Shown: positions 46,339 to 54,144 of the stretch, piece by piece
How the letters are laid out: each line of letters starts with the position of its first letter
Position numbering within the stretch: position 1 is the first letter of the stretch
NCBI GenBank assembly: GCA_900100325.1
Contig: LT629697.1
Location: 434,001-498,000 of the forward strand
Source: Frankineae bacterium MT45
GTDB taxonomy: Bacteria; Actinomycetota; Actinomycetes; Mycobacteriales; Jatrophihabitantaceae
DNA: 64,000 bases
Direction of reading: 5' to 3'
Made by a program: the position numbers and the translations under genes
Notes under the pieces: model-generated
Database searches by the model: none
Told to the model about the DNA's origin: nothing
What the model saw: the letters and a program-made list of their open reading frames with translations, nothing else

Positions 46339-46499
46339 GGGGGTCTAATCGACCGGCGACGTCGAAATATGAGAACCAGAGGTCGAGGGATGCCTCCGGC
46401 GCCAGCAACGGGCGGCCGGGACGACACGTCGTACCGACGTGGCAGGATGGTGCAGGACGTAACTTTCTGTTAACCGGCCTTACCAAGGAGCTCATCACC

Positions 46500-47018
46500 G
46501 TGTCTCAGACCGCAACGCTGCACACCAGCGCCGGAGATATCGTCATCAACCTCTTCGCCGACCAGGCTCCGAAGACGGTCAAGAACTTCGTCGAGCTCGC
46601 CAAGGGAGAGCGCGAGTGGACGCACCCGGAGACGGGTAAGAAGAGCAGCGATCCCCTCTACGACGGCACCGTCTTCCACCGCGTCATCGACAACTTCATG
46701 ATCCAGGGCGGCGACCCGCTCGGACAGGGTTACGGAGGCCCGGGCTACAAGTTCGGCGACGAGTTCCACCCCGAGCTGCAGTTCGACCGTCCGTACCTGC
46801 TGGCGATGGCCAACTCCGGCCCGGCGACCAACGGCTCCCAGTTCTTCATCACGGTGGCCCGCACCCCGCACCTGAACCGAAAGCACACCATCTTCGGTGA
46901 GGTCGCCGACGCCGAGAGCCGCAAGGTCGTCGACGCGATCGCCACCACCGCCACCGATGGGCGCGACCGTCCCAAGACCGACATCGTGATCAATTCGATC
47001 GACGTCACCGACGCCTGA
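46500..47018 (+). CDS. ppiA: Cyclophilin-type peptidyl-prolyl isomerase
   Basis: Cyclophilin of 172 residues, which speeds cis-trans isomerisation of Xaa-Pro bonds. The catalytic arginine is in [18 protein letters not shown], with TNGSQFFIT and [11 protein letters not shown]. No signal peptide, so cytoplasmic. The frame is open from 46113; GTG 46500 ([15 protein letters not shown]), 10 bp after AAGGAG, is the start. It begins the ppiA-rhomboid-PH-crgA block known from mycobacteria. Confidence 0.94.
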   Translation: MSQTATLHTSAGDIVINLFADQAPKTVKNFVELAKGEREWTHPETGKKSSDPLYDGTVFHRVIDNFMIQGGDPLGQGYGGPGYKFGDEFHPELQFDRPYLLAMANSGPATNGSQFFITVARTPHLNRKHTIFGEVADAESRKVVDAIATTATDGRDRPKTDIVINSIDVTDA

Positions 47019-47028
47019 GTCGCACCGC

Positions 47029-47931
47029 ATGTCTGGGCCGATGAACGACGGGGTCGGGGAGGCGGCGGCTGCGCCGATCGCGCACTGCTACCGCCACCCC
47101 ACCCGTGAGACCGGGGTTCGCTGCGTGCGCTGCGACCGCCCGATCTGCCCGGACTGCATGCGCCCGGCCTCAGTCGGGTTCCAATGCCCGGACGATGTCC
47201 GGCTGGGCCAGGTCGGTCGTACCCAACCCCGCACCGTCGTCGGGGCCCGCATCGGCTCGGGTGCCCCGGTCGTCACGTGGTCGATCGTCGGCATCAATGT
47301 TCTCGTCTACCTGGCCTCGGCCATCGGTTCGCCGGGTGGGCTGAACAACCCCACCCAGTCGCAGCTCTTCACGCATTGGCAGCTCTTCCCGTACGCCGTG
47401 CACCACAATCACGAGTACTGGCGGCTGCTCACCTCCGCGTTCCTTCATGTCTCGCTGCTGCACATCGCGGTGAACATGCTGGCGCTCTGGATCATCGGGC
47501 CGTACCTGGAGCGGCTGCTCGGGCCGGCCCGCTACACCGGGCTGTATCTGCTCAGCGCACTCGGCGGCTCGGTGGCCGTCTACCTCTTCGGTGCCCAGCT
47601 GCAGGGCGTCGCCGGGGCGTCCGGGGCCATCTTCGGGCTCTTCGCCGCTGCGCTGATCTTCGTCCGGGAACTCGGGCTGGATCCCCGCTCGCTCATCATG
47701 ACGCTGGTGCTGAACTTCATCTTCACCTTCGCCGTGGCCGACATCTCGCGACTCGGGCACGTCGGCGGATTCCTCACCGGTGCCGCGGCCGCCTTCGCGA
47801 TCGGCGGGCTGCCGAAGCACCGCGGCAAGCTGCCCAACAACGTGCAGGCTGCGCTGCTGCTACTCCTGCTGGGGGTACTGATCGTCGGCGTGGCCTGGCG
47901 GACTGCCACCTTCCCGGCCCTCATCAACTGA
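47029..47931 (+). CDS. Rhomboid-family intramembrane serine protease
   Basis: A 300-residue membrane protease. The N-terminus carries a B-box-like zinc-binding motif (CYRHPTRETGVRCVRC, then CPDCM and FQCPDD). Six membrane helices follow. The catalytic serine is in GASGAIFGLFAA and the histidine in RLGHVGGFLTGA; HISLLHIAVNM-like HVSLLHIAVNML marks helix 2. Ten bases after ppiA, so probably one operon. Substrate unknown. ATG 47029 or 47041. Confidence 0.92.
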   Translation: MSGPMNDGVGEAAAAPIAHCYRHPTRETGVRCVRCDRPICPDCMRPASVGFQCPDDVRLGQVGRTQPRTVVGARIGSGAPVVTWSIVGINVLVYLASAIGSPGGLNNPTQSQLFTHWQLFPYAVHHNHEYWRLLTSAFLHVSLLHIAVNMLALWIIGPYLERLLGPARYTGLYLLSALGGSVAVYLFGAQLQGVAGASGAIFGLFAAALIFVRELGLDPRSLIMTLVLNFIFTFAVADISRLGHVGGFLTGAAAAFAIGGLPKHRGKLPNNVQAALLLLLLGVLIVGVAWRTATFPALIN

Positions 47932-47938
47932 GCTCTCG

Positions 47939-48364
47939 TTAAACCGTCGGGGCGCCGAAACTGCGCAGGACCCCGTAGACCTCCTGCGGGTCGACCCCCA
48001 GCGAACGGCGACCGAGGACCACGAGCTGATCGTCAAAGTCCAACTCCAGCGCGCGGTTGGAGAGCCCCAGGTGGGTTGAATTGTCGACCCGGACCGCAGT
48101 GAGCTGATCCCACCGCAGCGTCGCCGTCACGGAGAGGGTGTGGATGTGCAGCCCGTCGCTGCTGGCGACCAGGCTGGGGGAGTAGGCGAGACCGAGGAAT
48201 GCGTAGGCGCCCAGCACCACCGTCAGCAGGCCGGAGACCAGCCGGCCGGCCGGATCGGTCATGGTCAGCGCGGCCACCAGGGCGACGATCGTCAGCCCGG
48301 CGGCCCCCCAGCCCAGCCGCCGGTCCGGACCGTAGCGGCAGGTGGGTCTGCGATCTATATCCAC
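47939..48364 (-). CDS. PH-domain membrane protein (Rv0010c-like position)
   Basis: A 141-residue protein. Two membrane helices (about 18-38 and 41-62) precede a bacterial PH-like domain (SSDGLHIHTLSVTATLRWDQLTAV, RALELDFDDQLVVLG). It is convergent with the rhomboid gene, with a 7-bp gap, and precedes crgA on the other side, as in mycobacteria. Function unknown. GTG start at 48364; a DnaA-box-like sequence overlaps this start. Confidence 0.8.
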   Translation of the reverse strand: MDIDRRPTCRYGPDRRLGWGAAGLTIVALVAALTMTDPAGRLVSGLLTVVLGAYAFLGLAYSPSLVASSDGLHIHTLSVTATLRWDQLTAVRVDNSTHLGLSNRALELDFDDQLVVLGRRSLGVDPQEVYGVLRSFGAPTV

Positions 48365-48468
48365 AGTGTTCTACACACCTGGGGACAAAATTACAGCCGT
48401 GTAATCACAGGGGTGGAAATAGCTGTGGATACCGGTGAACACTGGGCTGGACGCCGTCGATCGGCTGA

Positions 48469-48729
48469 TCAGCGCCAGCGAACGGTGAGACCCAACCCGA
48501 GCACGAGGAACGCGAAACCAATGGCCAGGTTCCAGTTGCCCAGGTCGTTCATGAACCCGATCTTGTCGCCGGCCAGGTAATAAAGCACGATGTACGCCAG
48601 CCCGAACACCAATACGATGCCGATGAGGATGGGGTACCAGCGGGGGCTCGGGGCGAGCACCGGTCCCTGGTGGGTGGCTGAGACGGCCCGGTCGTGCTCT
48701 ACCTTCTTGCGTACCTTTGACTTGGGCAC
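48469..48729 (-). CDS. crgA: Cell division protein CrgA
   Basis: Small divisome membrane protein of 86 residues that in actinobacteria helps recruit or modulate FtsZ/FtsQ and PBPs. The sequence starts PKSKVRKKVEHDRA and has two membrane helices (about 32-54 and 65-85) around an ALxGDKIGFMNDLGNWNL-type loop. GTG 48729 is preceded by AGGAGAGA. The frame upstream to 48996 has no family similarity. Confidence 0.93.
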   Translation of the reverse strand: MPKSKVRKKVEHDRAVSATHQGPVLAPSPRWYPILIGIVLVFGLAYIVLYYLAGDKIGFMNDLGNWNLAIGFAFLVLGLGLTVRWR

Positions 48730-48840
48730 GGTCTCTCCTACAAACGTGAAATGGTTAGGGCTAACTCGCTGACCATGATGCACTACTGACCCTGCGAACA
48801 CCCAAATTCTCTGACATCCGAACGCGAACGGGAGGCACCG

Positions 48841-49644
48841 ATGAGCAGCTCTGACGAGCGCCCGGCCGCCCATCCGGCGAGTGCTCGCCCGACCCCATCG
48901 GCCCGGCCGGTCCCACCGACGCGGCGCTCCTGGCGCTGGCAGGTCGGGGTGCCGATCATCTTCGCCGTCGCCGGGGTCATGTTCGCGACCAGTCACAGCG
49001 TCTCCCGCGGGACGGATCTTCGTAGCTCCTCGGACGTGAATCTGGCCAGTCTGGTGCGCACCGCCCAGGCCAACCTCGACGCCCAGGCGGCCACGCTGGC
49101 CAAGCTGCAGGCGCAGGTGAAGGCCGAGACCGACGCCGCGGCGGTCGGAAACCAGGCGGTCGCCCGGGCCCAGGCCGCGTCGACGCCACTACTCGCACCG
49201 GCCGGCCTCACCGCGGTCTCGGGGCCGGGACTGACCGTCACTCTCGACGACGCGAAGAGCGTCCCGGCCGACCCCAACGTCGACCTGAACGAACTGGTCG
49301 TGCACCAGTCGGACCTGCAGGCGGTCGTGAACGCGATGTGGCACGGCGGCGCTGAGGCGATGACGATCGCCGGACAGCGGGTGATCGCGACGAGTGCCGT
49401 CCGCTGCGTCGGAAACACCCTGCTGCTGAACGGCCGCGTCTACTCACCCCCCTTCCGGGTGGCGGCGATCGGCCCATCAAGGACAATGCAGAAGGCACTG
49501 GACGCGTCGGCGGGAGTGCAGCTCTTCCGGCAGGCGGCGACCTACTACGGGTTGGACTACTCGACCGCGACGTCGGATCAGCTGAACCTGCCGGCCTACG
49601 GCCAGGCGATCAGCCTCACCTATGCGAAAGCAGGATCTAAGTAG
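48841..49644 (+). CDS. DUF881-family membrane protein
   Basis: A 267-residue protein, single membrane helix at about 34-52 after a Pro-rich cytoplasmic leader, then a coiled coil (about 65-110) and the extracytoplasmic DUF881 domain (GLTVTLDDAK, VDLNELVVHQSDLQAVVNAMWHGGAEAM, RVIATSAVRCVGNTLLLNG). The crgA-DUF881-sortase-trpG neighbourhood is conserved in actinobacteria. Related to SpoIIQ-like envelope proteins only in general plan; function unknown. Confidence 0.88.
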   Translation: MSSSDERPAAHPASARPTPSARPVPPTRRSWRWQVGVPIIFAVAGVMFATSHSVSRGTDLRSSSDVNLASLVRTAQANLDAQAATLAKLQAQVKAETDAAAVGNQAVARAQAASTPLLAPAGLTAVSGPGLTVTLDDAKSVPADPNVDLNELVVHQSDLQAVVNAMWHGGAEAMTIAGQRVIATSAVRCVGNTLLLNGRVYSPPFRVAAIGPSRTMQKALDASAGVQLFRQAATYYGLDYSTATSDQLNLPAYGQAISLTYAKAGSK

Positions 49645-49646
49645 AC

Positions 49647-50495
49647 GTGGCGAACACTCCCGACGACGGCGCGACCGACGTCCTCGAACCGCCAGAGCCG
49701 CCGGCCCAACCGCCGCTCAAGCCGCACCGTGACCGCCTCGGCCTGCTGCTGAGCGGAGTCGGCCAGACGCTGATCACCGCCGGCGTCATCGTGCTCCTCT
49801 TCGTCGTCTACGAGGTGTGGATCACCAACATCTTCAGCGCGGCCAAGCAGGAGAAGGTGCACACCGAGCTCATCAAGCAGTGGGAGTCGCCCACCGGTGA
49901 CGACCCGGTGGTGCAGGCCGAGCTCGGTCTACCCAACGGCAAGCAGTACACGATCCCGGCCGGCACCGGCATCGCCGTCCTCTACATCCCGCGCTTCGGC
50001 AAGGACTACGCGAAGACGATCGTGGAGGGTACCGATGCCTCCGACCTGGAGAAGGGCCCCGGCCACTACACCGGCACCCAGCTTCCGGGGCAGAAGGGGA
50101 ACTTCGCGATCGCCGGGCACCGGGTCGGCAAGGGTGAGCCCTTCCTGAACCTGGACGAGCTGCTCCCCGGGGACGCCGTGGTGGTGCAGACCAAGGCCAC
50201 CTGGTACGTCTACACGGTCCTGGGTGACCCGGCCACCAAGAACCTCTCCACCACCAACGCGCTGGGTGTCCCCGGACGCGAGATCGTGCACCCGTCGAAC
50301 ACCACGGTGATCGACCCGGTGCCCGGCCACGCCGGCGTCCCCGCATCGAAGGCCACCGAGTCGCTGATCACGCTCACCACCTGCCACCCCAAGTTCAGCG
50401 CAACCGAGCGGATGATCATCCACGGGACGCTGACCCGCACGGTCCAGGCATCCGGATCGGCACTACCGAAGGAACTACCCGGAGGGACGCTCTAG
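49647..50495 (+). CDS. Class E sortase
   Basis: A 282-residue membrane-anchored transpeptidase. One helix at about 32-55, then the sortase barrel. The catalytic His is in AIAGHRVGKGEPF, Cys in TLTTCHPKFSATERM, and Arg follows in the same segment. Class E sortases recognise LAXTG-like motifs; none is seen in the secreted proteins of this window. GTG 49647, two bases after the DUF881 stop, indicates coupling. Confidence 0.92.
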   Translation: MANTPDDGATDVLEPPEPPAQPPLKPHRDRLGLLLSGVGQTLITAGVIVLLFVVYEVWITNIFSAAKQEKVHTELIKQWESPTGDDPVVQAELGLPNGKQYTIPAGTGIAVLYIPRFGKDYAKTIVEGTDASDLEKGPGHYTGTQLPGQKGNFAIAGHRVGKGEPFLNLDELLPGDAVVVQTKATWYVYTVLGDPATKNLSTTNALGVPGREIVHPSNTTVIDPVPGHAGVPASKATESLITLTTCHPKFSATERMIIHGTLTRTVQASGSALPKELPGGTL

Positions 50496-50497
50496 TC

Positions 50498-50659
50498 ATG
50501 TACGTCTGGATCTGGCGCCACCTGCCCGGCCCACTGGCCCTGCGTATCGCGCAGGTCGTCCTGCTGCTGGTCGTGGTCAGCCTGCTGCTGCTCTTCGTGA
50601 TCTTCCCGTTCGCCGAGCCCCGGCTGCCCTTTGACAACGTGACGGTGAATCAGAAATGA
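50498..50659 (+). CDS. 53-residue membrane mini-protein
   Basis: A small gene from ATG 50498 to TGA 50659. It encodes MYVWIWRHLPGP, then a long hydrophobic helix (LRIAQVVLLLVVVSLLLLFV), then FPFAEPRLPFDNVTVNQK. It starts three bases after the sortase stop and its stop overlaps the trpG start by four bases, so the reading frame is well supported by context. Such small conserved membrane proteins occur here in other actinobacteria. Function unknown. Confidence 0.82.
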   Translation: MYVWIWRHLPGPLALRIAQVVLLLVVVSLLLLFVIFPFAEPRLPFDNVTVNQK

Positions 50660-51324
50660 CCGCCGCGGCCAAGCCGATTCTGGTCGTGGATAACTACGAC
50701 AGCTTCGTCTACAACCTGGTGCAGTACCTCGGGCAGTTGGGAGCCGAGGTCGACGTACGCCGCAACGATGCGGTCGCAGCGTCCGATGTCGCCTCCGGTG
50801 ACTTCGCCGGCGTACTCATCTCACCCGGGCCGGGCACCCCGCAGGAGGCCGGCAACAGCATGGAGATCGTCCGTGCCTGCGCCGAACTGCAGCTGCCGCT
50901 CTTCGGCGTCTGCCTCGGCCACCAGGCGATCGGCGCCATCTTCGGGGCTTCGGTGGTCCGCGCGCCCGAGCTGCTGCACGGTAAGACCTCCGAGGTGCTG
51001 CACGATGGAACCGGCGTGCTGGCCGGTATCCGGTCACCCTTTATCGCCACTCGCTACCACTCGCTGACCGTCGTCGAATCCGAGCTGCCGGAGTCGGTGA
51101 TCGTCACCGGACGGACGGCCTCGGGTGTGGTGATGGCCCTGCGCCACCGTGACCTGCCGATCGACGGCGTCCAGTTCCACCCCGAGTCGGTGCTGACCCA
51201 GGGCGGCCACCGGATGGTGGCGAACTGGCTGCTGCGCTGCGGGTACAGCATCGACTGGGACCGGGTGCTCGAACTCGAGTCCGGCATGGAGTCGCTGCGG
51301 GAGACGGCGTTCGTCTCGGCCTGA
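50656..51324 (+). CDS. trpG: Anthranilate/aminodeoxychorismate synthase component II
   Basis: Class I glutamine amidotransferase, 222 residues, providing ammonia to anthranilate synthase (tryptophan) or aminodeoxychorismate synthase (folate). Motifs are VVDNYDSFVYNLVQYL, ISPGPGTPQEAG, the nucleophile Cys in FGVCLGHQAIG and the His-Glu pair in GVQFHPESVLT. TrpG and PabA cannot be told apart from sequence alone; this locus is called trpG in mycobacteria, far from other trp genes. ATG 50656. Confidence 0.92.
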   Translation: MTAAAKPILVVDNYDSFVYNLVQYLGQLGAEVDVRRNDAVAASDVASGDFAGVLISPGPGTPQEAGNSMEIVRACAELQLPLFGVCLGHQAIGAIFGASVVRAPELLHGKTSEVLHDGTGVLAGIRSPFIATRYHSLTVVESELPESVIVTGRTASGVVMALRHRDLPIDGVQFHPESVLTQGGHRMVANWLLRCGYSIDWDRVLELESGMESLRETAFVSA

Positions 51325-51346
51325 GGCTGAGTGAAGGAGGCATGAC

Positions 51347-52141
51347 GTGACGGAGGAGCCGTACTCGCCACCGCCGCCGTCGCTGCCGGTGCCCCCGAAT
51401 CACCCGAACGAGCACGGCTACCTCCCCGCGCCGCCTCCCGGCGCGCAGAACCCGTATCCGGCCCAGTTTCCGGCTCAGTTTCCGCCTCCCGATCAGCAGC
51501 CGTATCAGCCGACGCCGGCCTACTTCGCCGTCCAGCCCGAGCCCGCCCGCACGTGGAGCGCGCCGAGCCCGCGGCGGGTCGCCGCCATTGCGCTCTGGGT
51601 CGGGTTGGCCCTACTCAGCGCCGGGGTCCCGTACCTGCGATTCAACGGATGGACCACCAGCGACGGCCGGGGCACCAACTCCGTCGCCGCCGATGGGTGG
51701 GGTCGCTACAACTCGATCCCGGCAGCAGTAGCCGGGCACGACACCGTCTACGGGTACGTCTTCGCCGTGGCCGCGGTTCTGCTCGTCAGTGCGGCCGTCC
51801 TGCTGCTCTGGCGCCCGGCCTCGTCCTGGGGCGGGATCATCGCCCTGATGGGGAGCACCTTCCTCTTCTGCGCGGTCTGCGTGCTCGGCCTCGACGTCGC
51901 GTCGCGCCGCTCGTACGACTACGTGCGGGTCAGCGGGACGTACACCGCCACCATCGGCCCGGGCATCTGGCTGGCGCTGATCTGCGGGCTCGGTGCCGCG
52001 GCGGGAATCCTGCTGGCCATCGACGTGCTCCTCTACGCGCGGGGGGACCGGGCACCGGCTCCCTCTGGATACCCGTCGGGTACGCCTGGTTTCGCTGCGC
52101 CCACCGGCGAGACAGATCTCCGTCAGGATTGGACGACATAG
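51347..52141 (+). CDS. Proline-rich four-helix membrane protein
   Basis: A 264-residue protein. The N-terminal ~70 residues are Pro/Gln/Tyr-rich (PPPSLPVPPNHPNEHG) and probably cytoplasmic. Four hydrophobic segments follow at about 80-97, 135-157, 162-185 and 202-227. The C-terminus is again polar. I do not recognise the family. GTG 51347 has GAAGGAGG upstream. It lies where pknB is found in many actinobacteria, but no kinase follows. Confidence 0.7.
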   Translation: MTEEPYSPPPPSLPVPPNHPNEHGYLPAPPPGAQNPYPAQFPAQFPPPDQQPYQPTPAYFAVQPEPARTWSAPSPRRVAAIALWVGLALLSAGVPYLRFNGWTTSDGRGTNSVAADGWGRYNSIPAAVAGHDTVYGYVFAVAAVLLVSAAVLLLWRPASSWGGIIALMGSTFLFCAVCVLGLDVASRRSYDYVRVSGTYTATIGPGIWLALICGLGAAAGILLAIDVLLYARGDRAPAPSGYPSGTPGFAAPTGETDLRQDWTT

Positions 52142-52244
52142 CCGGTCGTACCGCAGAATTCCCCCAGATCGCTTGTGATCGTTCAACGCCGTCCGTAGCT
52201 TGTTACGGACGCGGCCACATCGTGTGCATCTCGGGGGAGGCGCA

Positions 52245-52931
52245 GTGCCAGCAGTAGTTGGTGACGCTCGGCGCCGCCCCCGCACCCTCCGATACCGCTC
52301 CGCCCGACTGCTCGCCGCCGGCCTGACCTCTCTTCTCGCCGTGCTCACGCTGACGAGCTCGCTGGCCGCTCCGGCCGGGGCCGCACCGACCCCGCTGCCG
52401 CAGATCGTGGCCCCGATCCACATCGTCTACGCGGTCGGCGGAACGCTGCAGCTGCCGGCGATCGAGGGCTACGGGACGCTGAAGCCGGGGACGCTCGCCG
52501 CCGATGTCAATCTGCGCAACGGGGAGTTGACCGGCAAGGCAACCCTGCCCGACATCCAGATCACCGGTGCCATCTTCGGCTTCGTCCCGTCCGTGGTCAC
52601 CGCCGCCTTCCGCCAGTCCGGCCCGCTGAACGGCACCCTGAACCCGGCCGGTGAGGTCACCGCCGAAGTGACGGTGGCCCTGGCCCTCAAGGCGGTCAAC
52701 GCCTTCGGCTCGATGCCGCTGTCGCTGCCGGGTTGCCGGGTGCAGGCACCGATCAACATCATGCTGAACACCGAGAAGAACGCGCCGTTTCGGGCCACCG
52801 GTGCCGCCAAACTCGTCGGCACCTTCGCCACCGGGCCGCTGGTCGGCTGCGGGACGCTGAACGCCTCGCTCAGCCGGCTGTTCCAGAGCGTCTCGAACAC
52901 TCTGTCGCTGAGCCTGACGCTCAAGCAGTAG
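52245..52931 (+). CDS. Secreted protein, stand-alone copy of the C-terminal domain of the 60-kb protein
   Basis: A 228-residue protein with a signal peptide (about 20-47, ending APAGAAP). The mature part aligns over its whole length with residues ~723-896 of the large secreted protein at 60097: GELTGKATLPDIQITGAIFGFVPSVV here matches a TTTVPNFTINAAIFGFIPATVV there. Two cysteines, C164 and C202, are 38 apart, as in the large protein (C830 and C868). The GTG at 52245 follows a perfect GGGGGAGG. Its 3' end overlaps the convergent DUF6986 gene by 11 bp. Function unknown; an envelope or matrix role is inferred. Confidence 0.75.
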   Translation: MPAVVGDARRRPRTLRYRSARLLAAGLTSLLAVLTLTSSLAAPAGAAPTPLPQIVAPIHIVYAVGGTLQLPAIEGYGTLKPGTLAADVNLRNGELTGKATLPDIQITGAIFGFVPSVVTAAFRQSGPLNGTLNPAGEVTAEVTVALALKAVNAFGSMPLSLPGCRVQAPINIMLNTEKNAPFRATGAAKLVGTFATGPLVGCGTLNASLSRLFQSVSNTLSLSLTLKQ

Positions 52932-54144
52932 CGCCCCGGCGCAGCAGAGTCTCCAACTCCTCGCGGCGCACCCCGGCGCTGCTCCACACCTCGTCCTCGG
53001 CCACCGCGCCCGCGTCCAGTCCGCGCAGCAGATAGCCGGCCAGCGCGGCCGCCGTCGCCGGCTCGTCGAGGAACCCACCGGCCGACTTGCCGAGGTAGGC
53101 CCGCAGCCGCTCCCCGGCCGGGGCCAGGCCCCGCCGGTAGAACGCATACGTCGCGGCGAAGCGGGTCGGCAGCTGCACCGGGTGCAGGTCCCAGCCCTGG
53201 TAGAAGGCGCGCTCCAGTGACCGGGTCACCAGCCGGGAGTGCAGCCGCCAGCCGGCCTGCACCGCGTTGCGGTCGCCGACGGGGAGGATGTTCGTCGAAC
53301 CATCGCTGACGGCAACCCCGGTGCCGGCCGCCGCTACCTGAATCACCGACTTGGCGTAGTCGGCCGCTGAATGCTCCATGCTCTGGAACTGCGCCGCCAC
53401 CCCCACCGACGCGCTGTAGTCGTAGGTGCCGTAATGCAGCCCGATGCACCGTCCCTGGGTCGCCTGGATCATCGGGGCGATGAGCGCCGTGCCATCGGAA
53501 CCCAGAATGGCCTGAGGCGTCTCAACCTGCAGCTCCACACGCAGCCGCTCAATCGAGTAGGCCGTCTCCAGCGCGTCGCAGAGCACCGCCATCGCCTCGA
53601 CCTGGGCCACCGAGGTGACTTTGGGGAGGGTGACCCGAAACCCCGGGGGCACCGTGCCGCCGTTGTCCAGTAGCGCCCCGATGAAGGCGTCCAGGGTGCG
53701 GACGCCCCGATGCCGCAGGGAGGTGCCTTCGAAGGACTTCATTCGCAGGCCGCTGAACGGCGGGGCGCCGCCGGTGCTCAGCAGCTGGGCCAGTGAGTCG
53801 GCGGCGGTGAGCACGTCGCGGTCCTCTTCGGCGTCCGAGCGGAGGCCGTAGCCGTCCTCGAAGTCGATCCGTAGATCTTCGATCGGCTCGGCGACCAGCT
53901 TGGCCCGGACCAGACGCTCCACGTCGGCCTCGGTCTCCGGCAGCGGCCCGTGCTCGTCCATCGCGGTGAGTGCGGCCGTCCCCCAGACAACCGGGGTCTG
54001 CGGGCTGAAGAGATCGGCCGGGACGTACGCGGTGTGCACCGGCTGACGACCCACGGGCGGCCCCGGGTAGCGCTGGGCCCGGGTCGCGTCGTCGTCGGCC
54101 AGGGCCTGGTCGAGTGTCTTCAATACGTCGTCGGTGAGCTTCAT
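52921..54144 (-). CDS. HpcH/HpaI-like aldolase/lyase family protein (DUF6986 type)
   Basis: A 407-residue protein of the citrate-lyase/malate-synthase-like TIM-barrel superfamily, the type I know as DUF6986. Motifs are RIDFEDGYGLRSDAEEDRD (acidic metal site), RMKSFEGTSLRHRG, RVTLPKVTSVAQVEAM and GLHYGTYDYSASVGV. Its ATG shares one base with the aceB stop (TGATG), so it is the last gene of the allB-alc-aceB operon. Its reaction is not established; context suggests glyoxylate or ureidoglycolate-related lyase chemistry, which is inference. Confidence 0.8.
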   Translation of the reverse strand: MKLTDDVLKTLDQALADDDATRAQRYPGPPVGRQPVHTAYVPADLFSPQTPVVWGTAALTAMDEHGPLPETEADVERLVRAKLVAEPIEDLRIDFEDGYGLRSDAEEDRDVLTAADSLAQLLSTGGAPPFSGLRMKSFEGTSLRHRGVRTLDAFIGALLDNGGTVPPGFRVTLPKVTSVAQVEAMAVLCDALETAYSIERLRVELQVETPQAILGSDGTALIAPMIQATQGRCIGLHYGTYDYSASVGVAAQFQSMEHSAADYAKSVIQVAAAGTGVAVSDGSTNILPVGDRNAVQAGWRLHSRLVTRSLERAFYQGWDLHPVQLPTRFAATYAFYRRGLAPAGERLRAYLGKSAGGFLDEPATAAALAGYLLRGLDAGAVAEDEVWSSAGVRREELETLLRRGATA

